From assembly GCF_023639785.1 (NCBI RefSeq), contig NZ_CP098325.1:1364001-1428000 (forward strand): a stretch of DNA of 64,000 nucleotides, read 5' to 3'. A model generated the notes under the pieces. That model saw nothing but the letters and a program-made list of their open reading frames with translations, was not told the DNA's origin and searched no databases. Positions within the stretch are counted from its first letter, which is position 1. The number at the start of each line of letters is the position of its first letter. Below, piece by piece: positions 1 through 10,253 of the stretch. The stretch comes from Leclercia adecarboxylata (GTDB lineage: Bacteria; Pseudomonadota; Gammaproteobacteria; Enterobacterales; Enterobacteriaceae). A program made the position numbers and the translations under genes.

Positions 1-165
1 TTTGGCGACGGCGGCGTCGATCTGCGTGACCTGCTGGCCGATGATGCGCAGCAGGCGGCGCTGGAAGAGCGCATTTCTGACGCGCTGATGCACAAAAAAC
101 AGACCCACTTCCTGCATCAGGGCAACACCGGGATCACCCAGAACCTGTCATACATTGGCGGGTAA
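1..165 (+). CDS. moaA: GTP 3',8-cyclase MoaA, C-terminal 54 residues (5' end outside window)
   Basis: An open frame runs from base 1 to the stop at 163-165 and encodes the last 54 residues of MoaA, the radical-SAM enzyme that starts molybdopterin synthesis from GTP. The visible part ends in SYIGG; a C-terminal Gly-Gly pair is conserved in this family and is needed for activity. The preceding [14 protein letters not shown] stretch is typical of enterobacterial MoaA C-termini. moaB follows after 20 bp on the same strand, so this is the head of a moaABCDE operon. The catalytic cysteine motifs and any molybdenum-cofactor leader RNA lie upstream of the window. Confidence 0.93.
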   Translation, partial: FGDGGVDLRDLLADDAQQAALEERISDALMHKKQTHFLHQGNTGITQNLSYIGG

Positions 166-185
166 TCGCTACAAGGAACCAGAAG

Positions 186-698
186 ATGAGTCAGGTAAGC
201 GCTGAATTTATCCCGACGCGTATTGCTGTTCTTACCGTTTCCGGGCGCCGCAGCGAAGAGGATGACACCTCCGGCCACTGGCTGCGCGATGCGGCCCACG
301 AGGCAGGGCATCACGTTGTCGACAAGGCGATCGTGAAAGAGAACCGCTACGCCATTCGCGCGGAAGTATCGCGCTGGGTCGCCAGTGACGACGTCCAGGT
401 GGTGCTGATCACCGGCGGCACCGGTTTTACCCCAGGCGATCAGGCGCCGGAAGCGCTGCTCCCGCTGTTCGATCGCGAGATCGAAGGTTTTGGGGAAGTG
501 TTCCGCATGCTCTCGTTTGAAGAGATCGGCACCTCCACCCTTCAGTCGCGCGCCGTCGCGGGGATCGCCAACAACACGCTGATTTTTGCCATGCCGGGCT
601 CCACCAAAGCGTGCCGCACCGCCTGGGACAATATTATTGCCCCGCAGCTGGATGCCCGCACGCGTCCGTGTAATTTCCATCCTCATCTGAAGAAGTAA
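186..698 (+). CDS. moaB: Molybdenum cofactor biosynthesis protein B
   Basis: This 170-residue protein has the MogA/MoaB fold: a GGTG motif at residues 77-80 and PGST near 137-140, which bind molybdopterin in this family. Length equals E. coli MoaB. The family includes adenylyltransferases that activate molybdopterin, although in E. coli MogA does that job and MoaB is dispensable. The ATG at 186 follows AGGAACCAGAAG. It sits between moaA and moaC in the usual operon order, with 3 bp to moaC. Identity is firm; the exact role of MoaB in enterobacteria is less certain. Confidence 0.95.
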   Translation: MSQVSAEFIPTRIAVLTVSGRRSEEDDTSGHWLRDAAHEAGHHVVDKAIVKENRYAIRAEVSRWVASDDVQVVLITGGTGFTPGDQAPEALLPLFDREIEGFGEVFRMLSFEEIGTSTLQSRAVAGIANNTLIFAMPGSTKACRTAWDNIIAPQLDARTRPCNFHPHLKK

Positions 699-701
699 GC
701 T

Positions 702-1187
702 ATGTCGCAACTGACCCACATTAACGCCGCTGGCGAAGCGCATATGGTGGATGTCTCCGCCAAGGCCGAGACCGTGCGTGAAGCCCGCGCGGAAGCCTTC
801 GTCACCATGCTCCCGGAAACCCTGGCGATGATTATCGACGGGAGCCACCATAAAGGGGACGTCTTCGCCACCGCGCGGATCGCCGGGATCCAGGCGGCAA
901 AACGCACCTGGGAACTGATCCCGCTGTGCCATCCGCTGATGCTGAGCAAAGTAGAGGTCAACCTGCGCGCCGAGCCGGAGCAAAACCGCGTGCGCATTGA
1001 GTCCTTGTGCCGCCTGACCGGGAAAACCGGGGTAGAGATGGAAGCCTTAACCGCTGCCTCCGTGGCGGCGCTGACCATCTACGACATGTGCAAAGCGGTG
1101 CAGAAGGATATGGTCATCGGCCCGGTTCGCCTGCTGGCGAAAAGCGGGGGTAAATCGGGCGATTTCAGGGCACAAGAGAATGATTAA
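702..1187 (+). CDS. moaC: Cyclic pyranopterin monophosphate synthase
   Basis: MoaC converts the MoaA product (3',8-cyclo-dihydro-GTP) to cyclic pyranopterin monophosphate. The 161 residues match the usual length. The catalytic lysines fall at the known positions, K51 in GSHHKGDV and K131 in [11 protein letters not shown], with the conserved D128 between them. The 3' end overlaps moaD by 8 bp, which suggests translational coupling. Nothing looks unusual. Confidence 0.97.
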   Translation: MSQLTHINAAGEAHMVDVSAKAETVREARAEAFVTMLPETLAMIIDGSHHKGDVFATARIAGIQAAKRTWELIPLCHPLMLSKVEVNLRAEPEQNRVRIESLCRLTGKTGVEMEALTAASVAALTIYDMCKAVQKDMVIGPVRLLAKSGGKSGDFRAQEND

Positions 1188-1425
1188 AGTACTGTTTTTT
1201 GCGCAGGTGCGTGAGCTGGTGAATACCGACAGCCTGACGCTGGATATTCAGGTCGATACCGTGGAAGCGCTGCGGGCGCATCTGGCGGCGCAAAGCGATC
1301 GCTGGGCGCTGGCGCTGGACGCCGAAAAACTGCTGGCGGCGGTCAACCAGACGCTGGTGGAGTTCACGCATCCGGTGAAGCCTGGCGATGAGGTGGCTTT
1401 CTTTCCACCGGTTACCGGGGGCTGA
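1180..1425 (+). CDS. moaD: Molybdopterin synthase small subunit (sulfur carrier)
   Basis: MoaD is the ubiquitin-like sulfur carrier of molybdopterin synthase; its C-terminal glycine is adenylated by MoeB and then thiocarboxylated. The 81-residue protein ends in VTGG, the required terminal Gly-Gly. The start overlaps the end of moaC (8 bp) and its stop is followed at once by moaE. The activating enzyme gene moeB is also in this window, at 59472-60218. Confidence 0.96.
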   Translation: MIKVLFFAQVRELVNTDSLTLDIQVDTVEALRAHLAAQSDRWALALDAEKLLAAVNQTLVEFTHPVKPGDEVAFFPPVTGG

Positions 1426-1426
1426 G

Positions 1427-1879
1427 ATGGCAGAGACCAAAATTGTTGTCGAGCCGGCGCGTTTTAACGTTGGCAGCGAGTACAGCTGGCTGGCGGAGCG
1501 TGACGAAGACGGCGCGGTGGTGACCTTCACCGGCAAAGTGCGTAACCACAATCTGGGCGACAGCGTGAAAGCGCTGACCCTCGAGCACTATCCCGGCATG
1601 ACCGAAAAGGCGCTGACGGAGATCGTCGTCCAGGCGCGCGAGCGCTGGCCGCTCGGCCGCGTAACGGTGATCCACCGTATCGGTGAGATGTGGCCGGGAG
1701 AGGAGATTGTCTTTGTCGGCGTGACCAGCGCCCATCGCGGCAGCGCGTTCGCGGCGGGCGAGTTCATTATGGATTATCTGAAAACCCGCGCCCCGTTCTG
1801 GAAGCGCGAAGCCACCCCGGAAGGGGATCGCTGGGTCGAGTCCCGGGACAGCGACAAGGAAGCCGCCAGCCGCTGGTAG
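1427..1879 (+). CDS. moaE: Molybdopterin synthase catalytic subunit
   Basis: MoaE is the large subunit of the MoaD2-MoaE2 synthase that adds the dithiolene sulfurs to cyclic pyranopterin monophosphate. I start it at the ATG at 1427 (MAETKIVVEP), giving 150 residues as in E. coli; an upstream in-frame start at 1388 lies inside moaD and is unlikely. Family features include the FTGKVRN segment and the lysine-rich catalytic stretch YLKTRAPFWKRE near residues 115-130. It is the last gene of the moa operon. Confidence 0.95.
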   Translation: MAETKIVVEPARFNVGSEYSWLAERDEDGAVVTFTGKVRNHNLGDSVKALTLEHYPGMTEKALTEIVVQARERWPLGRVTVIHRIGEMWPGEEIVFVGVTSAHRGSAFAAGEFIMDYLKTRAPFWKREATPEGDRWVESRDSDKEAASRW

Positions 1880-1937
1880 CCGGATTGCCGGGATGTGTTA
1901 GGCTTTAACTGTGTGTCCACTTAAAAAGGAGTGCGTT

Positions 1938-2645
1938 ATGGACAGATTTCCCCGTTCCGATTCCATCGTTCAGCAGAGCCGTACCGGGCTGCAAACCTAC
2001 ATGGCCCAGGTCTACGGCTGGATGACCTGCGGCCTGCTGCTCACCGCGTTTGTCGCCTGGTTTTCCGCCAATACCCCGGCGGTGATGATGTTTGTCTTCT
2101 CCAGCAAAATCACCTTCTTTGGCCTGATTATCGCCCAGCTGGCGCTGGTGTTTGTCCTCTCCGGGCTGGTGCATAAGCTCAGCGCAGGGATGGCCACCAC
2201 GCTGTTTATGCTCTATTCAGCGCTGACCGGCCTGACGCTCTCCAGTATCTTTATCGTCTATACCTACTCCTCCATCGCCAGCACCTTTGTGGTGGCGGGC
2301 GGGATGTTCGGCGCGATGAGTCTCTACGGCTACACCACCAAACGCGACCTGAGCGGGTTTGGCAATATGCTGTTTATGGCGCTGATTGGGATTGTGCTGG
2401 CGTCGCTGGTGAACTTCTGGCTGAAGAGTGAAGCGCTGATGTGGGCTGTGACCTATATCGGGGTGATTGTCTTCGTCGGCCTGACGGCGTACGACACCCA
2501 GAAGCTGAAAAACATCGGTGAGAATATCGACGTGCGTGACAGTTCAAACCTGCGCAAGTACTCCATTCTCGGGGCGCTGACGCTCTATCTGGACTTTATC
2601 AACCTGTTCCTGATGCTGCTGCGTATTTTCGGCAATCGCCGCTAG
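1938..2645 (+). CDS. ybhL: Bax inhibitor-1 family inner membrane protein
   Basis: This 235-residue protein is almost wholly hydrophobic, with about seven membrane helices, and matches YbhL of the BI-1/YccA family (putative channel or ion-leak proteins; physiological role unsettled). The start MDRFPRSDSIVQQ at 1938 is preceded by AAAAAGGAG at the right spacing, so the in-frame start at 1911 is rejected. It is on the strand of moaE but 58 bp away and probably has its own promoter. A REP-type palindrome follows the stop. Confidence 0.93.
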   Translation: MDRFPRSDSIVQQSRTGLQTYMAQVYGWMTCGLLLTAFVAWFSANTPAVMMFVFSSKITFFGLIIAQLALVFVLSGLVHKLSAGMATTLFMLYSALTGLTLSSIFIVYTYSSIASTFVVAGGMFGAMSLYGYTTKRDLSGFGNMLFMALIGIVLASLVNFWLKSEALMWAVTYIGVIVFVGLTAYDTQKLKNIGENIDVRDSSNLRKYSILGALTLYLDFINLFLMLLRIFGNRR

Positions 2646-2651
2646 GTGAGA

Positions 2652-2719
2652 TGCCCGGCGGCGCGATGCTTGCCGGGCCTACACAATCCCCAGGCCGGGT
2701 AAGCGCAGCGCCACCCGGC
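2652..2719. repeat. REP/BIME palindrome pair between ybhL and ybhN
   Basis: Two inverted GCCGGG-type units (ATGCCCGGCGGCGC...TTGCCGGGCCTAC and GGCCGGGTAAGCGC...CACCCGGC) face each other in the gap between the convergent genes ybhL and ybhN. This is the layout of a bacterial interspersed mosaic element. The same family recurs at 7319, 30416, 31894 and 59389. Confidence 0.85.
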
Positions 2720-2729
2720 TTATTCCACC

Positions 2730-3692
2730 TTACTTCGCCATCTGCTGCTCGTTTTTGGCCCGCAGCTTCTTCGCCCGGCTCTCCAGCACCAGATAACAGA
2801 CCGTTGCCAGCCCCAGCGGCAGGAAGTAATAGAGCATACGGTAGGCCAGCAGGGCGGCGATGATGGTGCCGTGGGACACATGCTCCCCCGCCAACAGGGC
2901 GATAAACACCGCTTCCAGCACGCCGATCCCGGCCGGGATATGAACAATTACCCCAGCGATACTGCTCACCAGCAGCACCCCCAGCACAAAGAAGTAGTTC
3001 ACATCTTCGCCCATCAGCAGCCAGATAATAGCCCCCATCGCCATCCAGTTGGCGGCTGAAATCCCCATCTGCGCCAGCGCAAAACGCCAGGAGGGCAGCA
3101 CCAGCTTCTGCCCTTTGATGGTCATATGGCGCCGCTTAGCAAAGGCGCAGGCCCAAAGGTAGAAAGCGATCATCAGCAGCAGGACGATGCCGATGATGCG
3201 CAGCGTCGACTGATCGATATACCACTGATCGGGCAGCTGTACCACGCCTGCGGTGAAGATCACCCCGCCCAGCAGGATATAGCCCAGCCAGTTGGTGGTG
3301 ATACTCAGGGAGAAAATGCGGGTGATGGTGCCGCTCGGCAGCCCCAGCCGGGAATAGAGCCGGTAGCGCATGCCGATGCCGCCAACCCAGGTACTTAAGG
3401 TCAGGTTAAAGGCGTAGCAGATAAACGACACCAGCATGACCTGGCGTTTAGCCAGCTTATGCCCGCAGTAGACCCGCCCAAGCAGGTCGTAACAGCCATA
3501 CAGCAGGAAGCTCAGCACCACCAGCGCCACCGCGCCCATCAGCGACATGCGGTCGTAGTCGCGGATAACCTTCCATACCTCGGCCCAGTCGACCTTTTTG
3601 GCGTATATGACCAGCAGCACCGCAACGGCAATAAAGAAGACCCAGGTGAGGATCTTCTTTGCCAGACGCCAGCGCGAATGTTTTTTGCTCAT
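2730..3692 (-). CDS. ybhN: Inner membrane protein of the lysylphosphatidylglycerol-synthase TM family
   Basis: This 320-residue protein has about eight to nine hydrophobic segments after a basic N-terminus ([13 protein letters not shown]) and resembles YbhN, UPF0104. The family corresponds to the membrane half of MprF-like flippases, without the synthase domain, so a lipid-handling role is plausible but unproven. Its ATG shares one base with the stop of clsB (TGATG), so it is translationally coupled to that cardiolipin synthase gene; this supports a phospholipid connection. Confidence 0.92.
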   Translation of the reverse strand: MSKKHSRWRLAKKILTWVFFIAVAVLLVIYAKKVDWAEVWKVIRDYDRMSLMGAVALVVLSFLLYGCYDLLGRVYCGHKLAKRQVMLVSFICYAFNLTLSTWVGGIGMRYRLYSRLGLPSGTITRIFSLSITTNWLGYILLGGVIFTAGVVQLPDQWYIDQSTLRIIGIVLLLMIAFYLWACAFAKRRHMTIKGQKLVLPSWRFALAQMGISAANWMAMGAIIWLLMGEDVNYFFVLGVLLVSSIAGVIVHIPAGIGVLEAVFIALLAGEHVSHGTIIAALLAYRMLYYFLPLGLATVCYLVLESRAKKLRAKNEQQMAK

Positions 3693-4933
3693 CAGGGTTT
3701 TACCCCCGTATTGCTTGCCTCGACGCGATCCTGCGTCTCCATCTCAGGCTGGACCGGCGGCGGCACCTGTGCCAGTTTGGGCGTATGGGCAGGCAACCAG
3801 CCGACCAGCGCCGGGAAGTGGCGCAGGAAGTGGAACACCACCACGCTCTTGCCCAGATTCCACCAGGTGCGTTTCGGCACCATCGACTCGTCCACCCGCA
3901 CGCAATCTTCGGCGATGATGGTGGTGAGATTGTCGCGCAGGGTCTGGTTAAACTCGCGATCGTGGATGATCAGGTTGGCCTCCAGATTCAGCGACAGGCT
4001 GAGGGGATCCAGGTTGCTGGAGCCGACGGTCACCCAGTGATCGTCCATCAGCGCCACTTTGCCATGCAGGGGACGACGGCGATATTCGTAAATCTCGACC
4101 CCCCCTTTCACCAGATAGTTGTAGAGCAGACGCGCACCCACCGTGACAATGGGCATGTCCGGCTCGCCCTGCACAATCAGCCTGACCCGCACCCCGCGCC
4201 GTGCCGCGTTGCGCATGGCGTGCAGCAGGCGATAGCCCGGGAAGAAGTAGGCGTTGGCGATGATCACTTCGCGTCGGGCGTTAGCCAGCATCTTCAGATA
4301 ATGGCGCTCAATATCATCCCGGTGCTCTTCGTTATCGCGCCAGATAAACAGGGCCTGGGCTTCACCCGGTTTGGTGTTCTCTTCGGCGCGATGACGCCGC
4401 TTCCACCAGCGACGCACAGCGGCTTTGCCGGGCAGGTTTTCCACCACAAACTGCAAAATATCCTGCACCACCGGCCCTTCGACCTGAACGGCATAGTCCT
4501 GCTTGGCCTCCGGGCCATAGTCCGACATATGTTCTGCGGAGTAGTTAATCCCGCCAACAAACGCCACCTGCTCATCCACCACCACGATTTTACGGTGCAT
4601 GCGGCGGAAGACGTTGGTACGCATACCGAAAAGCGGCGGGCGCGGATCGTAGTAGCGGAAGACCACCCCTGCCGAGGTGAGCTCCCCGACGAACTCGTCG
4701 CTGAGGTCGGGGGAGCCGTAGCCGTCGAGCAGCACTTCGATATGCACCCCGCGCTGCGCCGCACGCAGCAGAACCGCATGCAGTTTTCGGCCTACGTTAT
4801 CTTCAAACCAGATAAAGGTCTCAAGGAGCACCCGGCTCTGGGCTTTATCGATGGCGGCAAATACCGCCGGATAATATTGATCGCCATTCTCCAGCAGCTT
4901 TATTCGGTTGCCGCTTTGCCATGAACATTTCAT
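3692..4933 (-). CDS. clsB: Cardiolipin synthase B
   Basis: ClsB condenses two phosphatidylglycerols to cardiolipin; in E. coli it can also use phosphatidylethanolamine and glycerol. Both phospholipase-D HKD motifs are intact: H113-K115-D120 in [16 protein letters not shown] and H290-K292-D297 in HGKVALMDD, each followed by the expected glycine or serine/asparagine stretch. The 413-residue length matches the family. It overlaps ybhP by 4 bp (ATGA) and ybhN by 1 bp, forming a tight ybhP-clsB-ybhN operon. Confidence 0.96.
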   Translation of the reverse strand: MKCSWQSGNRIKLLENGDQYYPAVFAAIDKAQSRVLLETFIWFEDNVGRKLHAVLLRAAQRGVHIEVLLDGYGSPDLSDEFVGELTSAGVVFRYYDPRPPLFGMRTNVFRRMHRKIVVVDEQVAFVGGINYSAEHMSDYGPEAKQDYAVQVEGPVVQDILQFVVENLPGKAAVRRWWKRRHRAEENTKPGEAQALFIWRDNEEHRDDIERHYLKMLANARREVIIANAYFFPGYRLLHAMRNAARRGVRVRLIVQGEPDMPIVTVGARLLYNYLVKGGVEIYEYRRRPLHGKVALMDDHWVTVGSSNLDPLSLSLNLEANLIIHDREFNQTLRDNLTTIIAEDCVRVDESMVPKRTWWNLGKSVVVFHFLRHFPALVGWLPAHTPKLAQVPPPVQPEMETQDRVEASNTGVKP

Positions 4934-5691
4934 AGATGAATCTCCGCACTTAACGGCGCATGGTCGGAAAGGTGACGCCAGTTGCTCAGGGCCAGCGCGG
5001 TGGGGCTGCTGGCATGCGCATTCTTGACATAAATCCTGTCCAGACGCAGCAGAGGGAATCTCACCGGGAAGGTGCGGGCTGGCCTGCCATGGGCGAGGGT
5101 AAAGATCTCCTCTAACCCGGCCTGGGCTTTCAGCGGATGGTTGGCGCGCTGACGCCAGTCATTAAAATCACCGGCAACGACCACAGGTTCGCCTTCGGGC
5201 AAACCGTTGACCCATTCACTCATCATCTGCAATTGCGCCTGGCGGTGCGCTTCGCGCAGCCCAAGGTGAACCGACGCCACGTGCAGCGGCCTGTTCAGTT
5301 CGGGTAGGCCAATCCGGCAGTAGAGCAGCCCGCGCTTTTCGCTCTCGCCCACCGACACATCATGATTTTCATAGTGTTCGATAGGGTAGCGGGAGAGAAC
5401 GGCGTTACCGTGATGCCCCTCGGGATAGACGGCGTTGCGCCCGTAGGCGTAGTCGCTCCACATTGTGTCAGCGAGAAATTCATAGTGGCTGGTATCGGGC
5501 CAGTTTTCCACATGCAGCGGATGCACTTCGTGGGCGCCCATCACCTCCTGCAGGCAGACAATATCTGCACTGACGGTGCGTACGGCGTCGCGCAGTTCGG
5601 GCAGAATGAAACGGCGGTTAAAAGCCGCAAATCCTTTATGAATGTTGATCGTTAACACTTTAAGCGAAAAATGCCGGGTTTGTTGGGCCAT
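4930..5691 (-). CDS. ybhP: Endonuclease/exonuclease/phosphatase family protein YbhP
   Basis: This 253-residue protein carries the DNase-I-like metal-dependent phosphoesterase signatures: LTINIHKG near residue 13, CLQEVMG near 47, AGDFNDW near 175 and LSDHAPL near the end. It lacks a signal peptide. The fold is shared by nucleases and by phosphatases or sphingomyelinase-like enzymes; the substrate is not known, but being first in the operon with clsB hints at a phospholipid-linked role (inference). The start has GGAGTG upstream. Confidence 0.92.
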   Translation of the reverse strand: MAQQTRHFSLKVLTINIHKGFAAFNRRFILPELRDAVRTVSADIVCLQEVMGAHEVHPLHVENWPDTSHYEFLADTMWSDYAYGRNAVYPEGHHGNAVLSRYPIEHYENHDVSVGESEKRGLLYCRIGLPELNRPLHVASVHLGLREAHRQAQLQMMSEWVNGLPEGEPVVVAGDFNDWRQRANHPLKAQAGLEEIFTLAHGRPARTFPVRFPLLRLDRIYVKNAHASSPTALALSNWRHLSDHAPLSAEIHL

Positions 5692-5823
5692 ACACTCCTT
5701 CCCGCGTCACTATCCTGATGAAAATAAAGTGTAGTCGTCGTCACAAAAAGGTGCTGTGTTACGGAATTTTCCGTAAAGTGCGATAGTCTGAACAGGCAGA
5801 GTAAAATCCTTCAGGAGAGTGCC

Positions 5824-6234
5824 ATGAAGTGGCAACAACGCATACGCGTCGCAACCGGCCTGAGTTGCTGGCAGATTATGTTGCATTTATTGGTCGTTGC
5901 CGTGCTGGTAATGGCCTGGATGAGCGGGAACCTGGTGCGGGTCGGCTTAGGATTATGCGTGGTGTATGGCGTGACCGTCCTGCTGATGCTCTTTTTGCAG
6001 CGTCACCATGAGGAGCGCTGGCGCGAAGTGGCGGATGTGCTCGAAGAGCTCACCACCACCTGGTATTTTGGTGCGGCACTGATTGTGCTGTGGCTGCTGT
6101 CCCGCGTGCTGCAAAACAACCTGCTGCTGGCCCTGGCAGGACTGGCTATTCTTGCAGGACCGGCAGTCGTGTCGCTGTTAACGAAAGACAAAAAGCTACG
6201 CGATATTGCGTCTAAACATCGCGTACGCCACTGA
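5824..6234 (+). CDS. ybhQ: Inner membrane protein YbhQ
   Basis: This is a 136-residue protein with four hydrophobic segments (about residues 18-32, 37-58, 77-93 and 97-116) and a basic tail ([16 protein letters not shown]). It matches YbhQ in length and position. Function is unknown. It is transcribed divergently from ybhP across a 132-bp gap, with a good AGGAG site before ATG 5824. Its last 39 bp overlap the 3' end of ybhR on the opposite strand. Confidence 0.9.
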   Translation: MKWQQRIRVATGLSCWQIMLHLLVVAVLVMAWMSGNLVRVGLGLCVVYGVTVLLMLFLQRHHEERWREVADVLEELTTTWYFGAALIVLWLLSRVLQNNLLLALAGLAILAGPAVVSLLTKDKKLRDIASKHRVRH

Positions 6235-7302
6235 GCCCGTCACGGCCGCTATCACCAGTAGCGGCCACAAACTCCCCCACACGATATCCAGACTCGCATC
6301 CTTCAGATAGATCTGCTTGGTAATATCGGTAAAGTGCCGGATCGGGTTTACCCAGGTTAAATTTTGCAGCCACACCGGCATGTTCTCCACCGGCGAGACA
6401 TAGCCCGAGAGCAAAATAGCGGGCATCATAAAGACAAACACCCCGATAAAGGCCTGCTGCTGGGTCGAGCAGAGCGCCGAGATCAGCAGCCCAAACCCCA
6501 CCAGCGACAGTCCGTATATCACCATCGTGAAGTAGAACAGCAGCAGCGATCCGGCAAAGGGTATGTGATACGCCCAGATGCCAATGGCCAGTACAATGCT
6601 GGCCTGGAAGGTGGCGACAATCAGCGCCGGCACCGCCTTGCCGACAAAGATTTGCCAGGTGGAAAGTGGGGAGACCAGCAGCTGATCGAAAGTGCCCTGT
6701 TCGCGCTCGCGGGCCACCGACAGCGAGGTGACGATCATCACCCCGATGGTGGTGATCATGGCGATCAGCGACGGCACCACAAACCATTTGTAGTCGAGGT
6801 TCGGGTTATACCAGTTGCGCACCACCAGCTCGCTGTTGTTCGGTTTCGGTTTGCCCTCCATCAATTCCTGCTGATAATCCTTCACCACCTGTTGCAGGTA
6901 GTTGGCGGCAATCTGCGCGCTGTTGGAGTTACGCCCGTCGAGGATCAGCTGCATTGGGGCGGTTTGCAGGCTGTCGAGATTGCGCGAAAAATCGGCCGGG
7001 AAGCGCACCAGCAGCAGCGCCTTTTGCGTGTCGATGGTGGGCTGGATCTCCTGCGGACTCCTGAGGATCAGCACGTGGGTAAAGGCTTTGGCACGGGCAA
7101 AGCGCTGGGTCAGCTCCACCGAATGTTTGCCATTATCTTCGTTATAGATGGCGATGGTGGCGTTAGTCACCTCCAGCGTGGCCGCCCAGGGGAACAGCAG
7201 CACCTGGATCAGCACTGGCAGAATCAAAATCGCCCGGGTCTGCGGCTCACGCAGCAGCGACTGCAGCTCTTTGCGGATCAATGTCCATAAACGGTGAAAC
7301 AT
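6196..7302 (-). CDS. ybhR: ABC-2 type drug exporter permease YbhR
   Basis: YbhR is one of the two permeases of the YbhFSR exporter, which in E. coli moves Na+/Li+ and tetracycline-like drugs. The 368 residues have one N-terminal helix (near 25-45), a large periplasmic domain, then five C-terminal helices, the standard ABC-2 layout. It is last in cecR-ybhGFSR, separated from ybhS by a REP element that may tune its expression. Its end overlaps ybhQ tail to tail by 39 bp. Confidence 0.94.
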   Translation of the reverse strand: MFHRLWTLIRKELQSLLREPQTRAILILPVLIQVLLFPWAATLEVTNATIAIYNEDNGKHSVELTQRFARAKAFTHVLILRSPQEIQPTIDTQKALLLVRFPADFSRNLDSLQTAPMQLILDGRNSNSAQIAANYLQQVVKDYQQELMEGKPKPNNSELVVRNWYNPNLDYKWFVVPSLIAMITTIGVMIVTSLSVAREREQGTFDQLLVSPLSTWQIFVGKAVPALIVATFQASIVLAIGIWAYHIPFAGSLLLFYFTMVIYGLSLVGFGLLISALCSTQQQAFIGVFVFMMPAILLSGYVSPVENMPVWLQNLTWVNPIRHFTDITKQIYLKDASLDIVWGSLWPLLVIAAVTGSVAYAMFRRNIA

Positions 7303-7318
7303 AGTTGCTCCTCAAAAC

Positions 7319-7386
7319 GCCGGGCGGCACTGCGTTTGCCCGGCCTACAAAACCCCCAGGCCCGGTAAGCGCAGCGCCACCGGGCG
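7319..7386. repeat. REP/BIME palindrome between ybhS and ybhR
   Basis: Inverted GCCGGGCGGC...GCCCGGCCTAC and GGCCCGGTAAGCGC...CACCGGGCG units fill the 88-bp gap between ybhS and ybhR. It sits inside an operon, where REP units commonly stabilise the upstream message or reduce downstream expression. Confidence 0.85.
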
Positions 7387-7390
7387 AAAC

Positions 7391-8524
7391 CTAATCTAAT
7401 CGCCGTTTGGTTTTCATCCACGTCAGCCCAATAAACATCACCGCTGACGCAATCAAAAACAGCAGGTTCACAATCAGCACCACCGGGATATTGCCCGCCA
7501 GGAAGAGGCTTTGCAGGGTGCTGACGAAATAGCGCGCCGGGATGATGTAGGTCACCGCGCGGATCACCGCAGGCATACTGTCGATCTGGAAAATAAAACC
7601 GGACAGCATAATCGACGGCAGAAACGCGGCGTTCAGCGCCACCTGGGCGGCATTGAACTGGTTGCGGGTGATGGTGGAGATAAGCAGCCCCATCCCCAGG
7701 GTGCTGAGTAGAAACAGGCTGGTGATCACGAACAGCACCAGCAGCGAGCCACGATAGGGCACGCCGAGAATAAAAACTGAAACCAGCATGCAGAGCAGCA
7801 TTGCCAGCATCCCGAGGAAGTAGTAGGGGATCAGCTTGCACAGCAGCAGCTCCGTGCGCGTGACTTCGGTAGAGAGCAGCGCCTCCATGGTGCCGCGCTC
7901 CCACTCGCGGGCGATCACCAGCGACGTCAGAATGGCGCCGATCACCGTCATGATAATGGTCACCGCACCGGGAATGATAAAGTGCTGGCTGATGGCCGCC
8001 GGGTTAAACCAGTACCGGGTCTGGACGTCGATAAGCGGCTCAAATTTCTCACCGCGATCCTCCGCCCGCTGCATCTGCCACAGCTGCCAGATCCCCTCCG
8101 TATAGCCCTGCACAAAGTTGGCGGTGTTGGGCTCGCTACCGTCGGTGATCACCTGGATGGGGGCGGTATCGCCGGGAAGCGCCATGCGGGCCGCGAAATC
8201 CACCGGGATGACAATCAGGCCGCGAATGCGACCGGCCTGCATCATCTGGGTCAGCTGCTGGCGGTTGTCGCTGATGGTGGCGTCGATATAGGGCGAGCCG
8301 GTCAGGGTATGGGTAAAGTCGAGCGCCTCTTCGCTGTGCTGCTCCAGCAGAATGCCCACCCGCAGCTTGCTGGAGTCGAGGTTAATTCCGTAGCCAAAAA
8401 TAAACAGCAGCAGCAGGGGGATCACCACCGCTATCAGCCAGCTGCTCGGATCGCGCACAATCTGCCGCGTCTCTTTGATGCACAGGGCGCGAACCCGACG
8501 CCAGGAGAGGGCATTCTCAGACAT
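7391..8524 (-). CDS. ybhS: ABC-2 type drug exporter permease YbhS
   Basis: This is the partner permease of YbhR in the YbhFSR exporter. I use ATG 8524 ([18 protein letters not shown]), giving 377 residues as in E. coli; the frame is open further upstream, but that lies inside ybhF. Topology is one N-terminal helix (about 28-46), a periplasmic domain to about 170, then five helices. It overlaps ybhF by 8 bp, which implies coupled translation. Confidence 0.94.
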   Translation of the reverse strand: MSENALSWRRVRALCIKETRQIVRDPSSWLIAVVIPLLLLFIFGYGINLDSSKLRVGILLEQHSEEALDFTHTLTGSPYIDATISDNRQQLTQMMQAGRIRGLIVIPVDFAARMALPGDTAPIQVITDGSEPNTANFVQGYTEGIWQLWQMQRAEDRGEKFEPLIDVQTRYWFNPAAISQHFIIPGAVTIIMTVIGAILTSLVIAREWERGTMEALLSTEVTRTELLLCKLIPYYFLGMLAMLLCMLVSVFILGVPYRGSLLVLFVITSLFLLSTLGMGLLISTITRNQFNAAQVALNAAFLPSIMLSGFIFQIDSMPAVIRAVTYIIPARYFVSTLQSLFLAGNIPVVLIVNLLFLIASAVMFIGLTWMKTKRRLD

Positions 8525-10253
8525 GGCCGTGCTCCTTATCCCAGTCGTTGATGAGGGTGATAAACGCCTGTTCCATGGTGGGATCCGGCTGCTGCTCGTC
8601 CGCCACCTGGGCCTTAAGATCGTCCGGCGTGCCGTGGGCAATCAGCTTGCCGCGGTAGACCAGCCCAATCCGGTCGCAATACTCCGCCTCATCCATAAAG
8701 TGGGTGGTGACCATCACCGTCACCCCTTTTTCCACCATGCTGTTGATATGCAGCCAGAACTCCCGGCGGGTGAGGGGGTCGACGCCGGAGGTGGGTTCGT
8801 CGAGAAACAGAATGTCCGGCTCATGCATCAGGGAGCAGGCCAGCGCCAGCCGCTGCTTAAACCCGAGGGGCAGCGCGTCGGTGGCCTGGCTGGCCACCTG
8901 GCGCAGGCCAAACGCCTCGCTCATGCGGGCGATTTTTTCACTCTGCGCCCGCCCGCGTAGACCGTAAACGCCGGAGAAAAAGCGCAGGTTCTGTTCTACC
9001 GTGAGGTTGCCGTACAGGGAGAATTTTTGCGCCATATAGCCCAGGTGCTGGCGCGCCTTGCCGGAGCTGACTTTCAGGTCCATATCCAGCACCAGCGCTT
9101 TTCCGGCGGTGGGAACCAGCAGGCCGCACATCATTTTAAAGGTGGTGGATTTCCCCGCGCCGTTGGGCCCCAGCAGGCCGAAGATTTCGCCGCGTTTCAC
9201 CGCAAAGTTCACGTCATCGGTGGCGGCAAAATCACCGAACTTTTTGGTCAGGGATTTCGCCTCAATCACCGTCTCGCCGGGGGTGCCTTCCACGGTATGC
9301 AGGATCGCCCCCAGCGGAGATTCGGCGGTGCCTGCGCCGCCAAGCAGATCGATAAAGGCATCTTCGAAGCGCGGAGCAGTCTCCTCAATGGCCAGATCCG
9401 GCAGATCCGCGTGATGGCGCAGGTCGTCCGTGCTGGCCTCTTTTTTCAGGATCACCCGCACCGATTTTCCCTGGATCATGCCGTCGCTCACCTGGGGCAG
9501 CTTCAGAACCCGCTGCAGCAGGCGGCGGTTGTTCTCGTGAGGGGAGTGCAGAAGCACGCTGCGCCCGGTCATTCTCCGCGTGAGTTCGGTCGGGTCGCCC
9601 TGGTAGAGCAGCTCCCCTTCGTTCATCAGCAGCACATCCCGGCACTGCTCCGCTTCGTCGAGATAGGAGGTGCTCCAGAGGATTAACATCCCGTCGCCCG
9701 CCAGCTCGTGCACCATCTGCCACAGCTCGCGGCGGGAGATAGGATCGACGCCGACGCCGGGTTCATCCAGCAGCAACACCTTTGGCTCTCCGACCAGAGT
9801 ACAGGCCAGCCCCAGCTTCTGCTTCATGCCGCCGGAGAGCTTGCCCGCCAGCCGCCCGGTGAACGGGCCCAGCGACGTAAATTCGAGCAGGCGCTGAAAG
9901 GTTTTTTCCCGCGTTTCACCGGTGACGCTGCGCAGATCGGCGTAGAGGGTCAGGTTCTCCATTACCGTCAGATCTTCATACAGGCCAAACTTCTGCGGCA
10001 TATAGCCCAGCATGGCGTGCAGGGCGCGATCGTCCTGGACCGGATCCAGCCCCAGCACGCTGGCGCTGCCTTCGTCGGGTTTCAGCAGCCCGGCCAGCAT
10101 CCGCATCAGGGTGGTTTTTCCCGCGCCGTCCGGGCCGACCAGCCCGGTGACGTAGCCTTTATGCAGCGTACAGTCGAGGGGCGCGACGGCGGGTTTGTCC
10201 ATTCCGGCAAAGCGTTTGACCAGGCCGGCAAGCTGGATCACCGCATCACTCAT
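8517..10253 (-). CDS. ybhF: ABC exporter ATP-binding protein YbhF (two fused nucleotide-binding domains)
   Basis: YbhF energises the YbhFSR drug and cation exporter. The 578-residue chain holds two ABC domains: Walker [10 protein letters not shown] near residue 40 and GPNGAGKST near 355, with Walker [13 protein letters not shown] and [12 protein letters not shown]. The first signature motif is canonical (LSGGMKQ); the second reads LPLGFKQ, a degenerate form that suggests asymmetric ATP sites. The start MSDAVIQL at 10253 is chosen over MTMGKP upstream because it gives the family length and overlaps ybhG by 8 bp. Confidence 0.94.
   Translation of the reverse strand: MSDAVIQLAGLVKRFAGMDKPAVAPLDCTLHKGYVTGLVGPDGAGKTTLMRMLAGLLKPDEGSASVLGLDPVQDDRALHAMLGYMPQKFGLYEDLTVMENLTLYADLRSVTGETREKTFQRLLEFTSLGPFTGRLAGKLSGGMKQKLGLACTLVGEPKVLLLDEPGVGVDPISRRELWQMVHELAGDGMLILWSTSYLDEAEQCRDVLLMNEGELLYQGDPTELTRRMTGRSVLLHSPHENNRRLLQRVLKLPQVSDGMIQGKSVRVILKKEASTDDLRHHADLPDLAIEETAPRFEDAFIDLLGGAGTAESPLGAILHTVEGTPGETVIEAKSLTKKFGDFAATDDVNFAVKRGEIFGLLGPNGAGKSTTFKMMCGLLVPTAGKALVLDMDLKVSSGKARQHLGYMAQKFSLYGNLTVEQNLRFFSGVYGLRGRAQSEKIARMSEAFGLRQVASQATDALPLGFKQRLALACSLMHEPDILFLDEPTSGVDPLTRREFWLHINSMVEKGVTVMVTTHFMDEAEYCDRIGLVYRGKLIAHGTPDDLKAQVADEQQPDPTMEQAFITLINDWDKEHGHV

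Noticed and set aside
3659..4924. A 421-codon plus-strand frame opposite clsB
   Set aside because: It is a shadow of clsB; the protein would be His/Gln-rich with no family features.
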